A stretch of 5,641 bases of DNA from an uncultured Campylobacter sp. Lineage in GTDB: Bacteria > Campylobacterota > Campylobacteria > Campylobacterales > Campylobacteraceae. Every line of letters begins with the position of its first letter. Position 1 is the first letter of the stretch. This document shows, piece by piece, positions 1 to 5,312 of the stretch. The position numbers and the translations under genes were made by a program. The notes under the pieces were generated by a model. It was not told the origin of the DNA and made no database searches. It was given only the letters and a program-made list of their open reading frames with translations. The stretch spans positions 1 through 5,641 of the forward strand of contig NZ_CALIBB010000287.1 of NCBI RefSeq assembly GCF_938045595.1, written 5' to 3'.

Positions 1-16
1 GTTTTCAAAAATCGCG

Positions 17-63
17 AGCGGCAGTTCGTAAATTTGGCGTAAATTTTAACGCCAGCCGCTTTT
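17..63 (+). terminator. terminator-like stem-loop of an upstream gene
   Basis: AGCGGC (17-22) can pair with GCCGCT (55-60), enclosing a second stem GGCGT (36-40) with ACGCC (49-53). The structure is followed directly by a short T run (60-63) and preceded by an A run (7-11), as in an intrinsic terminator. The 13-base unpaired stretch on one side weakens the case. It probably ends a transcript entering from left of the window. No reading frame in bases 1-60 is long enough to identify that gene. Confidence 0.35.
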
Positions 64-124
64 AAATTTTAAAAGGCGCGGCGGCGAGAAATTTTAAAAT
101 TTTCGGCGGCGCAAAATTTTAAAA
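64..124. repeat. 25-nt spaced A/T-rich direct repeats upstream of glnA
   Basis: AAATTTTAAAA occurs at 64-74, 89-99 and 114-124, exactly 25 bases apart. A shorter copy, AAATTTTAA, lies at 41-49. The two complete spacers carry CGGCGGCG at the same offset (79-86 and 104-111), so the unit is an 11-base A/T block plus a G/C block. The third unit keeps the A/T block but has a degenerate G/C part. The array ends about 50 bases before the glnA -10 box. It may be a binding array, an UP-like region or slippage debris; the sequence does not say which. Confidence 0.6.
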
Positions 125-173
125 ATCGCAGCGCGCAAAACGGCGCAGATAAAGTCGAATTTCAACTAAATAA

Positions 174-182
174 TGTTAAAAT
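174..182 (+). promoter_or_regulatory. extended -10 promoter of glnA
   Basis: TG (174-175), one base, then TAAAAT (177-182) is an extended -10 box for the main vegetative sigma factor. Campylobacter promoters typically have this element without a conserved -35, and none is evident here. Transcription would start near 188-190, giving a leader of about 40 bases. The same TGN-TAAAAT arrangement lies before the YciI-like gene in this window. No sigma-54 GG-N10-GC element was seen. Confidence 0.5.
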
Positions 183-222
183 CCGCCGTTAAATTTAGCC
201 CGAATACGGGCGGAAAAAAGGA
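183..222 (+). promoter_or_regulatory. glnA leader hairpin and ribosome binding site
   Basis: GCCCG (198-202) pairs with CGGGC (207-211) across an AATA loop. An alternative stem pairs CCGCC (183-187) with GGCGG (209-213). The two use overlapping bases and so exclude each other. Both end just before the Shine-Dalgarno AAGGA (218-222), six bases from the ATG at 229. The leader could therefore influence ribosome access, but the stems are short and this is inference. Confidence 0.35.
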
Positions 223-228
223 AAAAAT

Positions 229-1656
229 ATGGGAAAATTTGTTAATGACGTGAAGGAATTTTTTAAATTTTGCGATGAAAACGAGGTCGAGTTCGTGGAT
301 TTTAGATTTACCGATCTAAAGGGCACCTGGCACCACGTCGCTTACAACTACAAGCGTCTGCCGAAGGACTTCGCCGACGGAATTCCATTCGACGCGAGCT
401 CGGTAGCGGCGTGGCAGCCGATCGATAAATCCGATATGATGCTAAAGCCCGACGTGCAAACGGCGTTTTTGGATCCGTTCACCGCGGACGTTACGATCAT
501 CGTCATCTGCGACGTTTATGATATCTACAAAAACGAGCTTTATGAAAAATGCCCGCGCTCGATCGCCAAAAAAGCCGAGCAGTTTTTGCAAACCACGGGT
601 CTTGGAGATACCTGCTATTTCGGGCCGGAGAATGAGTTTTTCGTTTTCGACGACGTAAAGATCATCGACGATATGAACTGCGCGATGTTTAAGGTAGATA
701 CCGAAGAGGGGCATTGGAACAGCGGCAAAAACTACAAAGACGGCTTTAACAGCGGCCATCGCCCGGGCGTAAAGGGCGGCTACTTCCCCGTCCAGCCCGT
801 CGATTCGATGGTCGATCTGCGCGCCGAGATGCTAAAGGTACTTGAACAAATCGGGCTTGAGACCTTCATCTGCCACCACGAAGTAGCGCAAGGACAGGGC
901 GAGATCGGCGTTAAATACGGCACTCTCGTCGAGGCCGCCGACAACGTGCAAAAATACAAATACGTAGTAAAGATGGTCGCGCACCTAAACGGCAAGACCG
1001 CAACCTTTATGCCAAAGCCACTCTACGGTGATAACGGCAGCGGAATGCATGTGCACCAATCGATCTGGAAAAAGGGCAAAAATACCTTTTACAAAAAGGG
1101 CAACTACGCAAATTTAAGCGACGCGGCGAGGTGGTATATCGGCGGCGTGCTAAAGCATGCGCGCAGCGTCGCGGCGTTTACGAACCCGAGCACCAACAGC
1201 TACAAGCGCCTGATCCCGGGCTTTGAGGCGCCGTCCATTCTAACTTATTCGAGCCAAAACCGCTCCGCTTCGATCCGCATCCCTTACGGCAGCGGCGAGC
1301 ACTCGGTGCGCGCGGAGATGCGCTTCCCAGATAGCACCGCGTGCCCGTATTTGGCATTTGCGGCGATGCTGATGGCGGGAATCGACGGTATCAAAAACAA
1401 AACCGAGCCGGTGGGGCCGATGGATGAGAATTTATTCAAACTACACCTAGATGAAATTCGCGAGCGTGGTATCGAGCAGCTTCCGCACACGCTTCGCGGC
1501 AGTCTAGAAGCGGTGATCCGCGATAATGAGTATCTGCGCCCGATAATGAGCGAGCTTTTTATCGAGACCTATCAGCATTTTAAATTTGAAACTCAGGTTT
1601 GGCCTTACGAGGCGCGCCCTACGCCGTTTGAGTTTGCGACGAATTATTCGTGCTAA
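229..1656 (+). CDS. glnA: glutamine synthetase, type I
   Basis: This 475-residue cytoplasmic enzyme makes glutamine from glutamate, ammonia and ATP. Its length matches bacterial GSI (about 470); the family forms dodecamers. The beta-grasp N-terminal domain spans about 15-105 and includes the FDASS loop (54-58). Metal and substrate residues are visible: E134 and E136 in GPENEFF, E218 and E225 in HHEVAQGQGEIG, H274 in NGSGMH, the flap E333 in PGFEAP, and R345, R350, E363 and R365 in the NRSASIRIP and RAEMRFPD segments. The adenylylation tyrosine of the enterobacterial NLYDLP motif is replaced: here it is NLFKLH with Phe at 403. This resembles Helicobacter pylori GS and predicts no GlnE-type control. 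The ATG at 229 has AAGGA six bases upstream and an extended -10 promoter. A strong stem-loop follows the stop, so it is probably monocistronic. Confidence 0.97.
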   Translation: MGKFVNDVKEFFKFCDENEVEFVDFRFTDLKGTWHHVAYNYKRLPKDFADGIPFDASSVAAWQPIDKSDMMLKPDVQTAFLDPFTADVTIIVICDVYDIYKNELYEKCPRSIAKKAEQFLQTTGLGDTCYFGPENEFFVFDDVKIIDDMNCAMFKVDTEEGHWNSGKNYKDGFNSGHRPGVKGGYFPVQPVDSMVDLRAEMLKVLEQIGLETFICHHEVAQGQGEIGVKYGTLVEAADNVQKYKYVVKMVAHLNGKTATFMPKPLYGDNGSGMHVHQSIWKKGKNTFYKKGNYANLSDAARWYIGGVLKHARSVAAFTNPSTNSYKRLIPGFEAPSILTYSSQNRSASIRIPYGSGEHSVRAEMRFPDSTACPYLAFAAMLMAGIDGIKNKTEPVGPMDENLFKLHLDEIRERGIEQLPHTLRGSLEAVIRDNEYLRPIMSELFIETYQHFKFETQVWPYEARPTPFEFATNYSC

Positions 1657-1668
1657 AACGGGCTTATT

Positions 1669-1710
1669 TTATGCCGCACTGCCCGGTTTTTACGAGGCGG
1701 TGCGGCATAA
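1669..1710 (+). terminator. strong stem-loop after glnA
   Basis: TTATGCCGCAC (1669-1679) pairs perfectly over 11 bp with GTGCGGCATAA (1700-1710). A T-G wobble and three more G-C/C-G pairs (1681-1683 with 1696-1698) extend it, leaving a 12-base loop. No T run follows on either strand, so it is not a textbook intrinsic terminator. It starts 12 bases after the glnA stop and probably protects or defines the mRNA 3' end. An AATTTTAAAATTT palindrome follows at 1719-1731. Confidence 0.5.
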
Positions 1711-1733
1711 GGTCTTGGAATTTTAAAATTTCG

Positions 1734-1774
1734 CCGCACGCGAACTTTTAAAGCTCTACCGCATGCGCGAACTT
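1734..1774. repeat. short direct repeat before the comEC start
   Basis: CCGCACGCGAACTT (1734-1747) is repeated as CCGCATGCGCGAACTT (1759-1774), with start points 25 bases apart and a two-base insertion. A weaker third copy, CCGCCCGTGAAGCTT (1780-1794), overlaps the GTG start codon. This fills the space where a promoter and ribosome binding site for comEC would be expected; neither is obvious. Confidence 0.45.
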
Positions 1775-1785
1775 AAATACCGCCC

Positions 1786-3039
1786 GTGAAGCTTCAACTC
1801 TTTTACTCTAAACGCGAAATTTTATACTTTCTGCTTATTTTACTTGGAATTTTATCGATAAATTTAGGCTTGAAATTTTATGAATTTAAAGAATTTCGCG
1901 CGAAAAACTACGCTTTTTACGACGCGCAAATTTTAAACGCCTATACCAAAACGAACGAGCGCGGCCGCACCTACACGGTGCTAAAGCTCAAAACGGCGGA
2001 TTTCACCCTCTACACGACTACTGGGCTCGGGCGGGAATTTCACCGCTTCGCGCGCGTAAATATCGGCATCGTAACGAAAAACGTAAAATTTTTAGATTTT
2101 TTAAAGCAGCGCTTTTACGCGCCAAATTTTAAAATTTCAGCCGAAACCGCGCCCTCAGGGGCAAAATGGCGCGCTATAGAATTCGTTCGCGCCCAACACG
2201 AAGATGAGATGACGGCGGATCTTTACTCCGCGCTGTATTTTGCGACCGAAATTTCAAAACCACTGCGTGCTAGCGTGACGAACTGGGGCATAGCGCACAT
2301 CATTTCGATCAGCGGCTTTCATCTGGGCATTATCTTTAGCACGGTCTTTCTGCTTGCAATGCCGATCTACCGCTATTTTCAGGATCGCTACTTTCCGTAT
2401 CGCAGCGCGAGGCGCGATCTTAGCGTCTTTGTGATCGTGCTGATGAGCGGATATCTCTTCGTGCTTGATTTTACGCCGAGCTTTCTGCGCTCGCTTGCGA
2501 TGTGCTGCGTGGGGTTTTTCCTCGCGATGCGAAATTTCTACGTAGTTAAATTTACAAACCTCTTTCTCACTATCGCGCTTCTGCTCGCGTTTTTCCCGCA
2601 CCTAGCCTTTTCGATCGGATTTTATTTCTCCTGCCTCGGCGTGCTGTATATTTTCCTCTACCTGCACCACTTCGCGCCTAAATTTAAGCTCTGGCACAAC
2701 GTCATACTTTTTAACCTCTACGTTTGGCTCAGCATGAACGTAGCGGTCTATTATTTCTTCCCGACCGCTTCGCTGCAGCAGCTTAGCGTCATGCCACTGG
2801 GATACGTGTTTGTGATCTTTTATCCGCTAAGCATATTTTTGCATCTATTAGGTCTTGGCGGCGCGCTCGATACGCCGCTGCTTGCGTTTTTAAACTTTGC
2901 TCTACCGAGCTTTCAGGCGCAAATTCCGCCGCTTCTTTTCGCGCTTGCAAACATCTGCGCGCTTGCTGCGATAAAACTTCGTTGCGCAGCAGTTGCGTGC
3001 GCGATAATCGGAATTTCGCCGATATTTTTTATAACGTAG
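1786..3039 (+). CDS. comEC: ComEC/Rec2-family DNA uptake channel, short form
   Basis: A 417-residue inner-membrane protein of the ComEC/Rec2 family, which carries single-stranded DNA into the cytoplasm during natural transformation. An N-terminal membrane segment (about 11-30) is followed by a soluble region (about 40-120) with beta-rich character, matching the OB-like N-terminal domain of the family. The Competence domain core then appears: the stretch around 170-182 reads AHIISISGFHLG, close to the family's SGLHvG signature. Hydrophobic segments follow at roughly 211-229, 236-250, 255-275, 276-295, 303-325, 335-357, 382-397 and 400-416. The C-terminal metallo-beta-lactamase-like domain of long ComEC proteins is absent, as in the short campylobacterial forms. 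The start is the first possible codon after an in-frame TAA (1774-1776), but it is GTG and has no clear Shine-Dalgarno. In-frame TTG codons downstream would delete the first membrane segment. Function rests on family resemblance. Confidence 0.85.
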   Translation: MKLQLFYSKREILYFLLILLGILSINLGLKFYEFKEFRAKNYAFYDAQILNAYTKTNERGRTYTVLKLKTADFTLYTTTGLGREFHRFARVNIGIVTKNVKFLDFLKQRFYAPNFKISAETAPSGAKWRAIEFVRAQHEDEMTADLYSALYFATEISKPLRASVTNWGIAHIISISGFHLGIIFSTVFLLAMPIYRYFQDRYFPYRSARRDLSVFVIVLMSGYLFVLDFTPSFLRSLAMCCVGFFLAMRNFYVVKFTNLFLTIALLLAFFPHLAFSIGFYFSCLGVLYIFLYLHHFAPKFKLWHNVILFNLYVWLSMNVAVYYFFPTASLQQLSVMPLGYVFVIFYPLSIFLHLLGLGGALDTPLLAFLNFALPSFQAQIPPLLFALANICALAAIKLRCAAVACAIIGISPIFFIT

Positions 3040-3045
3040 CGCGCG

Positions 3046-3065
3046 AAAATTCCGGCGGGAATTTT
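3046..3065 (+). terminator. small terminator-like hairpin after comEC
   Basis: AAAATTCC (3046-3053) pairs perfectly with GGAATTTT (3058-3065) across a four-base GGCG loop, six bases after the comEC stop. The 3' arm ends in four Ts, and the 5' arm begins with four As, so it could act in both directions. The stem is A/T-rich and thus weak. Confidence 0.45.
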
Positions 3066-3081
3066 ATCCGTTGGAATTTTA

Positions 3082-3090
3082 TGCTAAAAT
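3082..3090 (+). promoter_or_regulatory. extended -10 promoter of the YciI-like gene
   Basis: TG (3082-3083), C, then TAAAAT (3085-3090) repeats the arrangement seen before glnA. A start near 3097 would give a leader of about 22 bases before the ATG at 3119. That leader contains AAAGGA (3108-3113). The promoter lies just after the hairpin that closes comEC, so the gene is probably transcribed on its own. Confidence 0.5.
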
Positions 3091-3118
3091 CGCGCTTCAA
3101 ATCTCACAAAGGATCAAA

Positions 3119-3409
3119 ATGTTTATTGCAAACCTCACTTACGTTAAAGAAATTAGCGAAATCGATCGCTTTATCAACGAGCACAACGCGTTTTTAGACC
3201 GATTTTATGCGGCAAATAAATTTATCTGCTCGGGGCGCAAAGTCCCTCGCACAGGCGGTATCATCTTAATCAACGCCAAAGACCGCGCGGAGCTTGATGA
3301 GATCATCGCGCAAGATCCGTTCTTTCAAAACGGCGTCGCAAAATACGAGATCATAGAATTTACGCCGACGAAATTTGCGCCCGAGTTTTGGCGACTTTTC
3401 GGCGAATAG
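3119..3409 (+). CDS. YciI-like (YCII-related domain) protein
   Basis: A 96-residue soluble protein with the ferredoxin-like YCII domain over most of its length. The pattern is an N-terminal strand and helix (FIANLTYVK, then SEIDRFINEHNAFLD), a GRKVPRTGGIILI segment (39-51), a helix with an AQDPF motif (64-68), and a closing strand (KYEIIEFTP). His22 and Asp66 stand where the family keeps its His/Asp pair, proposed as catalytic or ligand-binding; the substrate is not known. The ATG at 3119 is preferred over the upstream TTG at 3071 because AAAGGA (3108-3113) lies five bases before it and the protein then begins at the expected family position. The upstream TTG would also precede the predicted promoter. 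A long A/T palindrome follows, and no partner gene is evident. Confidence 0.8.
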   Translation: MFIANLTYVKEISEIDRFINEHNAFLDRFYAANKFICSGRKVPRTGGIILINAKDRAELDEIIAQDPFFQNGVAKYEIIEFTPTKFAPEFWRLFGE

Positions 3410-3416
3410 AGGGCTT

Positions 3417-3445
3417 GCGCGGGTTAAATTTTAAAATTTACGCGC
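3417..3445. repeat. A/T palindrome flanked by GCGCG/CGCGC
   Basis: TAAATTTTAAAATTTA (3425-3440) is a perfect 16-base palindrome. Flanking GCGCG (3417-3421) and CGCGC (3441-3445) extend the pairing after a three-base bulge. It begins eight bases after the YciI-like stop. It may act as a two-way transcript end, although no T run follows. It is also one of several copies of the AAATTTTAAAATTT word in this window. Confidence 0.45.
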
Positions 3446-3460
3446 TCAAACACGCCTCTG

Positions 3461-3571
3461 AAATTTAGCCGTTTTGCGCGTGAGATAAAATTCCCGCTAA
3501 ATTTAAAAGCTGGTCGCGGCGGTAAATTTAGATAAGCTTAAAACTGAAATTATGCAAAAACGGCTAAATTT
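3461..3571. repeat. long-range inverted repeat in front of the GNAT gene
   Basis: The arm at 3461-3477 (AAATTTAGCCGTTTTGC) is the reverse complement of 3554-3571 apart from one extra A. That gives 17 bp separated by 76 bases. The 3' arm ends immediately before the Shine-Dalgarno AAAGGAGA (3572-3579) of the GNAT gene. A second inverted repeat, CTAAATTTA (3497-3505) with TAAATTTAG (3523-3531), lies inside the loop. If transcribed, the whole interval could fold into one compound hairpin. Confidence 0.6.
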
Positions 3572-3583
3572 AAAGGAGATTTT

Positions 3584-4357
3584 ATGCGGATAAAACTGCG
3601 GCTCGCAACGCCACAAGATACGGAGGCACTGCTTGAAATTTACGCGCCTTACGTAAAGCAAACGGCGATCAGCTTCGAATACGACGTGCCCGGCGCCGCG
3701 GAATTTGCGGGGCAAATCGAGCAGACGCTGCAAAGATACCACTATCTGCTCGCTTACGTAAGCGACGAGGCGGCAGGCGCAAACGATGAGCGAGATGAAA
3801 ATTTTAAAATTTCCGCAAGCGCGGCTGGCACAGAGAGTGAAATTTCGCCCGCAGACGAAGCGTGAGATCGCACAAGCGCCGCGACGAAACGAAACGGTGC
3901 AAATTTAATCGTCGCTGCAAAACAAAGCGGCGCAAATTTAAAACCCGGTCGCATCCTCGGCTACGCCTACGCTTCGGCTTTCAAAGAGCGAGCGGCATAT
4001 GATTGGTCGACGGAAAGCTCCGTTTATGTATCGCAAAACGCGCACGCTTTTGGTATCGGCAGGCTGCTCTACGAAGCGCTAGAGCGCACGCTCAGAGCTC
4101 AAAACATCGCAAACATGAACGCTTGCATCGCTTGCGGGGATGACGAATATCTAAACGACGCGAGCGTGCGATTTCACGAGCGCATGGGCTTTCGCTTCAT
4201 CGGAAGATTCGAGCGCTGCGCCTATAAATTCGGCCGCTGGTACGATATGGCGTGGATGCAAAAGCCCATCGGCGAGCATCTGCAAAACCAGCCCGCGATG
4301 AAGCCTTTCGCGCACTTTAGAGATGAAATTTGCGCGAGCGCGGGCATTAAAATTTAA
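3584..4357 (+). pseudogene. GNAT acetyltransferase (phosphinothricin-acetyltransferase-like), interrupted by an in-frame TGA
   Basis: Read in one frame, 3584-4357 encodes a GNAT N-acetyltransferase of the group that includes phosphinothricin and methionine-derivative acetyltransferases. Residues 3-60 match the N-terminal part (IKLRLATPQDTEALLEIYAPY). From 123 on it resumes with GRILGYAYAS, KERAAYDWSTESSVYV, the acetyl-CoA loop region (HAFGIG, 154-159), NACIACG, FHERMGFRFIGRFE and KFGRWYDMAWMQK. Codon 94 is TGA (3863-3865). It lies in an added low-complexity insert (about 61-122) that is absent from usual 165-190-residue members. The downstream ATG at 4115 could only yield an 80-residue piece lacking the acetyl-CoA loop. 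The loop also departs from the usual Q/R-x-x-G-x-G, with His at the first position. A good Shine-Dalgarno (AAAGGAGA) precedes the ATG at 3584. A pseudogene is most likely. Readthrough or a sequencing error remain possible, because the frame after the stop is intact for 163 codons. Confidence 0.8.
3887..3941 (+). repeat. 33-bp in-frame duplication inside the GNAT insert
   Basis: Bases 3887-3908 and 3920-3941 agree at 19 of 22 positions and are offset by 33 bases (11 codons). The encoded residues repeat GANL at 105-108 and 116-119. The insert therefore seems to have grown at least partly by local duplication. It lies just downstream of the in-frame TGA. Confidence 0.6.
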
Positions 4358-4360
4358 TTT

Positions 4361-4366
4361 AAAGGA
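4361..4366 (+). promoter_or_regulatory. Shine-Dalgarno that fixes the TTG start at 4373
   Basis: AAAGGA lies six bases before the TTG at 4373-4375. The first in-frame ATG is codon 49, deep inside the N-terminal domain, so the TTG start is well supported. The site lies three bases after the GNAT stop codon, suggesting translation linked to the upstream gene. Confidence 0.7.
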
Positions 4367-4372
4367 AAAACT

Positions 4373-5239
4373 TTGACGCACTTTATCATAGACGACGAAA
4401 ATATCGACGTAGATAATATCTTCGACGTCGTAAATCTCAAAGAGGGCGACGAGCTAAATATCGTCTCCAACACCGCCAAAAAGATCGGCGCCTTGACCCT
4501 TGCGCGCCTATCGAAGATGGGCGTTAGCATAGGTGAGGTCTTTACGATCGGCAAGCAAAGAAAGGACTTCGCCGATAAGATCATCGTGTTTTTGATGGGC
4601 AAACTCTGCGGGCAGGAGGGCAAGATCGGCATCGTCAGTAACGATAAATTTTACGACGACGTGATAGAATTTTTTAATAATCTAAACTACCGCAAAAATC
4701 CTAAATTTGAAAAGATCAGTCTAGCCTCGCATGCCGTAGGAGCAGGCGCGAAGCAAGGCAAAGCAAACGGCATGGCGGAGAAAAAAGCCCAAAAAGCGGA
4801 GCCGAAAGCTACAAAGCAGGAGCCAAAGACTCAAAAGCAAGGTGCAAAAACCGCGAAGCAGGAGCCGAAGGCCGCACAACAGGAACAAAAGGCTGCAAAT
4901 TTTAAAATCACCAAAGCAGACCTCGCCGCGGTGGAGGCGCTGATACCCCAGTGCGTGAGCCTGCAAGCCCTCTATGCCGCGTGCGTCGCAAAGCTCGGCA
5001 GAGCCAAAGGCTGCGAGGCCTACCGCGAGATCAAGGACGGCGCGCGGATGCGATACGCGAGCATCGCCTACGATAGCGACCTAAAAGACGGCGCCGTAAG
5101 GCGAAACGCGATCAAGCTCTACCGCGAAAGCGGCGGCGATATGGCGGAATTTCACAACAAACTGACAAGCGAATACAAACACGCGGGCCCTGAAATTTAC
5201 AAAGAATTTAAAGAAAAACTCGTCGGAAAGATGCTCTAG
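4373..5239 (+). CDS. unrecognised protein with PIN/NYN-like N-terminal domain and repeat linker
   Basis: I do not recognise a named family for this 288-residue, apparently soluble protein. Residues 1-112 resemble a PIN/NYN-type nuclease fold: a first strand ending in acidic residues (FIIDDEN, D7, D8, E9), a second strand (ELNIVSN), a helix after KDFADK (D65, D68), and a strand ending IVSNDKFYDD (D91, D95, D96). That spacing of acidic clusters suits a metal-dependent RNase, but this is inference. Residues 128-176 form a Lys/Gln/Glu/Pro/Ala-rich linker with repeated KQEPK (148-152, 162-166). Residues 177-288 are helical and basic and might bind nucleic acid. No signal peptide or membrane segment is seen. 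It starts with TTG behind a good Shine-Dalgarno, 15 bases after the GNAT stop, so it is probably co-transcribed with that gene. A stem-loop follows its stop at once. Confidence 0.75.
   Translation: MTHFIIDDENIDVDNIFDVVNLKEGDELNIVSNTAKKIGALTLARLSKMGVSIGEVFTIGKQRKDFADKIIVFLMGKLCGQEGKIGIVSNDKFYDDVIEFFNNLNYRKNPKFEKISLASHAVGAGAKQGKANGMAEKKAQKAEPKATKQEPKTQKQGAKTAKQEPKAAQQEQKAANFKITKADLAAVEALIPQCVSLQALYAACVAKLGRAKGCEAYREIKDGARMRYASIAYDSDLKDGAVRRNAIKLYRESGGDMAEFHNKLTSEYKHAGPEIYKEFKEKLVGKML
4814..4866 (+). repeat. coding repeat in the linker of the PIN/NYN-like gene
   Basis: AAGCAGGAGCC occurs at 4814-4824 and 4856-4866, 42 bases (14 codons) apart and in frame, encoding KQEP twice. Related Lys/Gln/Ala codon runs fill the space between. 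The stretch is liable to length change by slippage or recombination, so linker length may vary between strains. Confidence 0.55.
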
Positions 5240-5267
5240 GCGCCTCGGGCACTGGGGTTTGAGGCGC
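5240..5267 (+). terminator. stem-loop directly after the PIN/NYN-like gene
   Basis: GCGCCTC (5240-5246) pairs perfectly with GAGGCGC (5261-5267) around a 14-base loop, starting on the base after the TAG stop. No T run follows. It probably marks or stabilises the mRNA 3' end, with final termination perhaps at the hairpin around 5373-5411. Confidence 0.4.
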
Positions 5268-5312
5268 AGCGATAGTATGCGTCGCGACGTAGCGGCAAAG
5301 CGTGGCCTGGCG

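Noticed and set aside
41..124. CRISPR-like array from the 25-base periodicity.
   Set aside because: Units are only 25 bases with similar, not unique, spacers and there are no cas genes, so simple repeats explain it better.
442..759. Minus-strand open frame of 105 codons within glnA.
   Set aside because: It lies entirely opposite a strongly conserved gene and its product resembles nothing; it follows from glnA codon usage.
2254..2601. Minus-strand open frame of 115 codons within comEC.
   Set aside because: Its highly charged, Lys/Arg/Glu-rich product is what the complement of hydrophobic codons gives; there is no ribosome binding site or homology signal.
3071..3118. Longer start (TTG at 3071) for the YciI-like protein.
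   Set aside because: It would begin before the predicted -10 box and lacks a ribosome binding site, whereas the ATG at 3119 has AAAGGA at good spacing and matches the domain start.
3863..3900. Possible selenocysteine codon: TGA followed after 10 bases by a 6-bp hairpin (3876-3881 with 3895-3900).
   Set aside because: The hairpin has a 13-base loop without the usual small G-containing apical loop, the residue lies in a low-complexity insert, and GNAT enzymes do not use selenocysteine.
4115..4357. A separate 80-residue gene starting at the ATG at 4115.
   Set aside because: It is in frame with the upstream GNAT part, begins after the acetyl-CoA loop and has no ribosome binding site, so it is the C-terminal piece of the broken gene.
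4721..4966. Minus-strand Leu/Cys-rich frame opposite the linker of the PIN/NYN-like gene.
   Set aside because: The leucine runs are the complement of the Lys/Gln/Glu codons in the linker, not a membrane protein gene.
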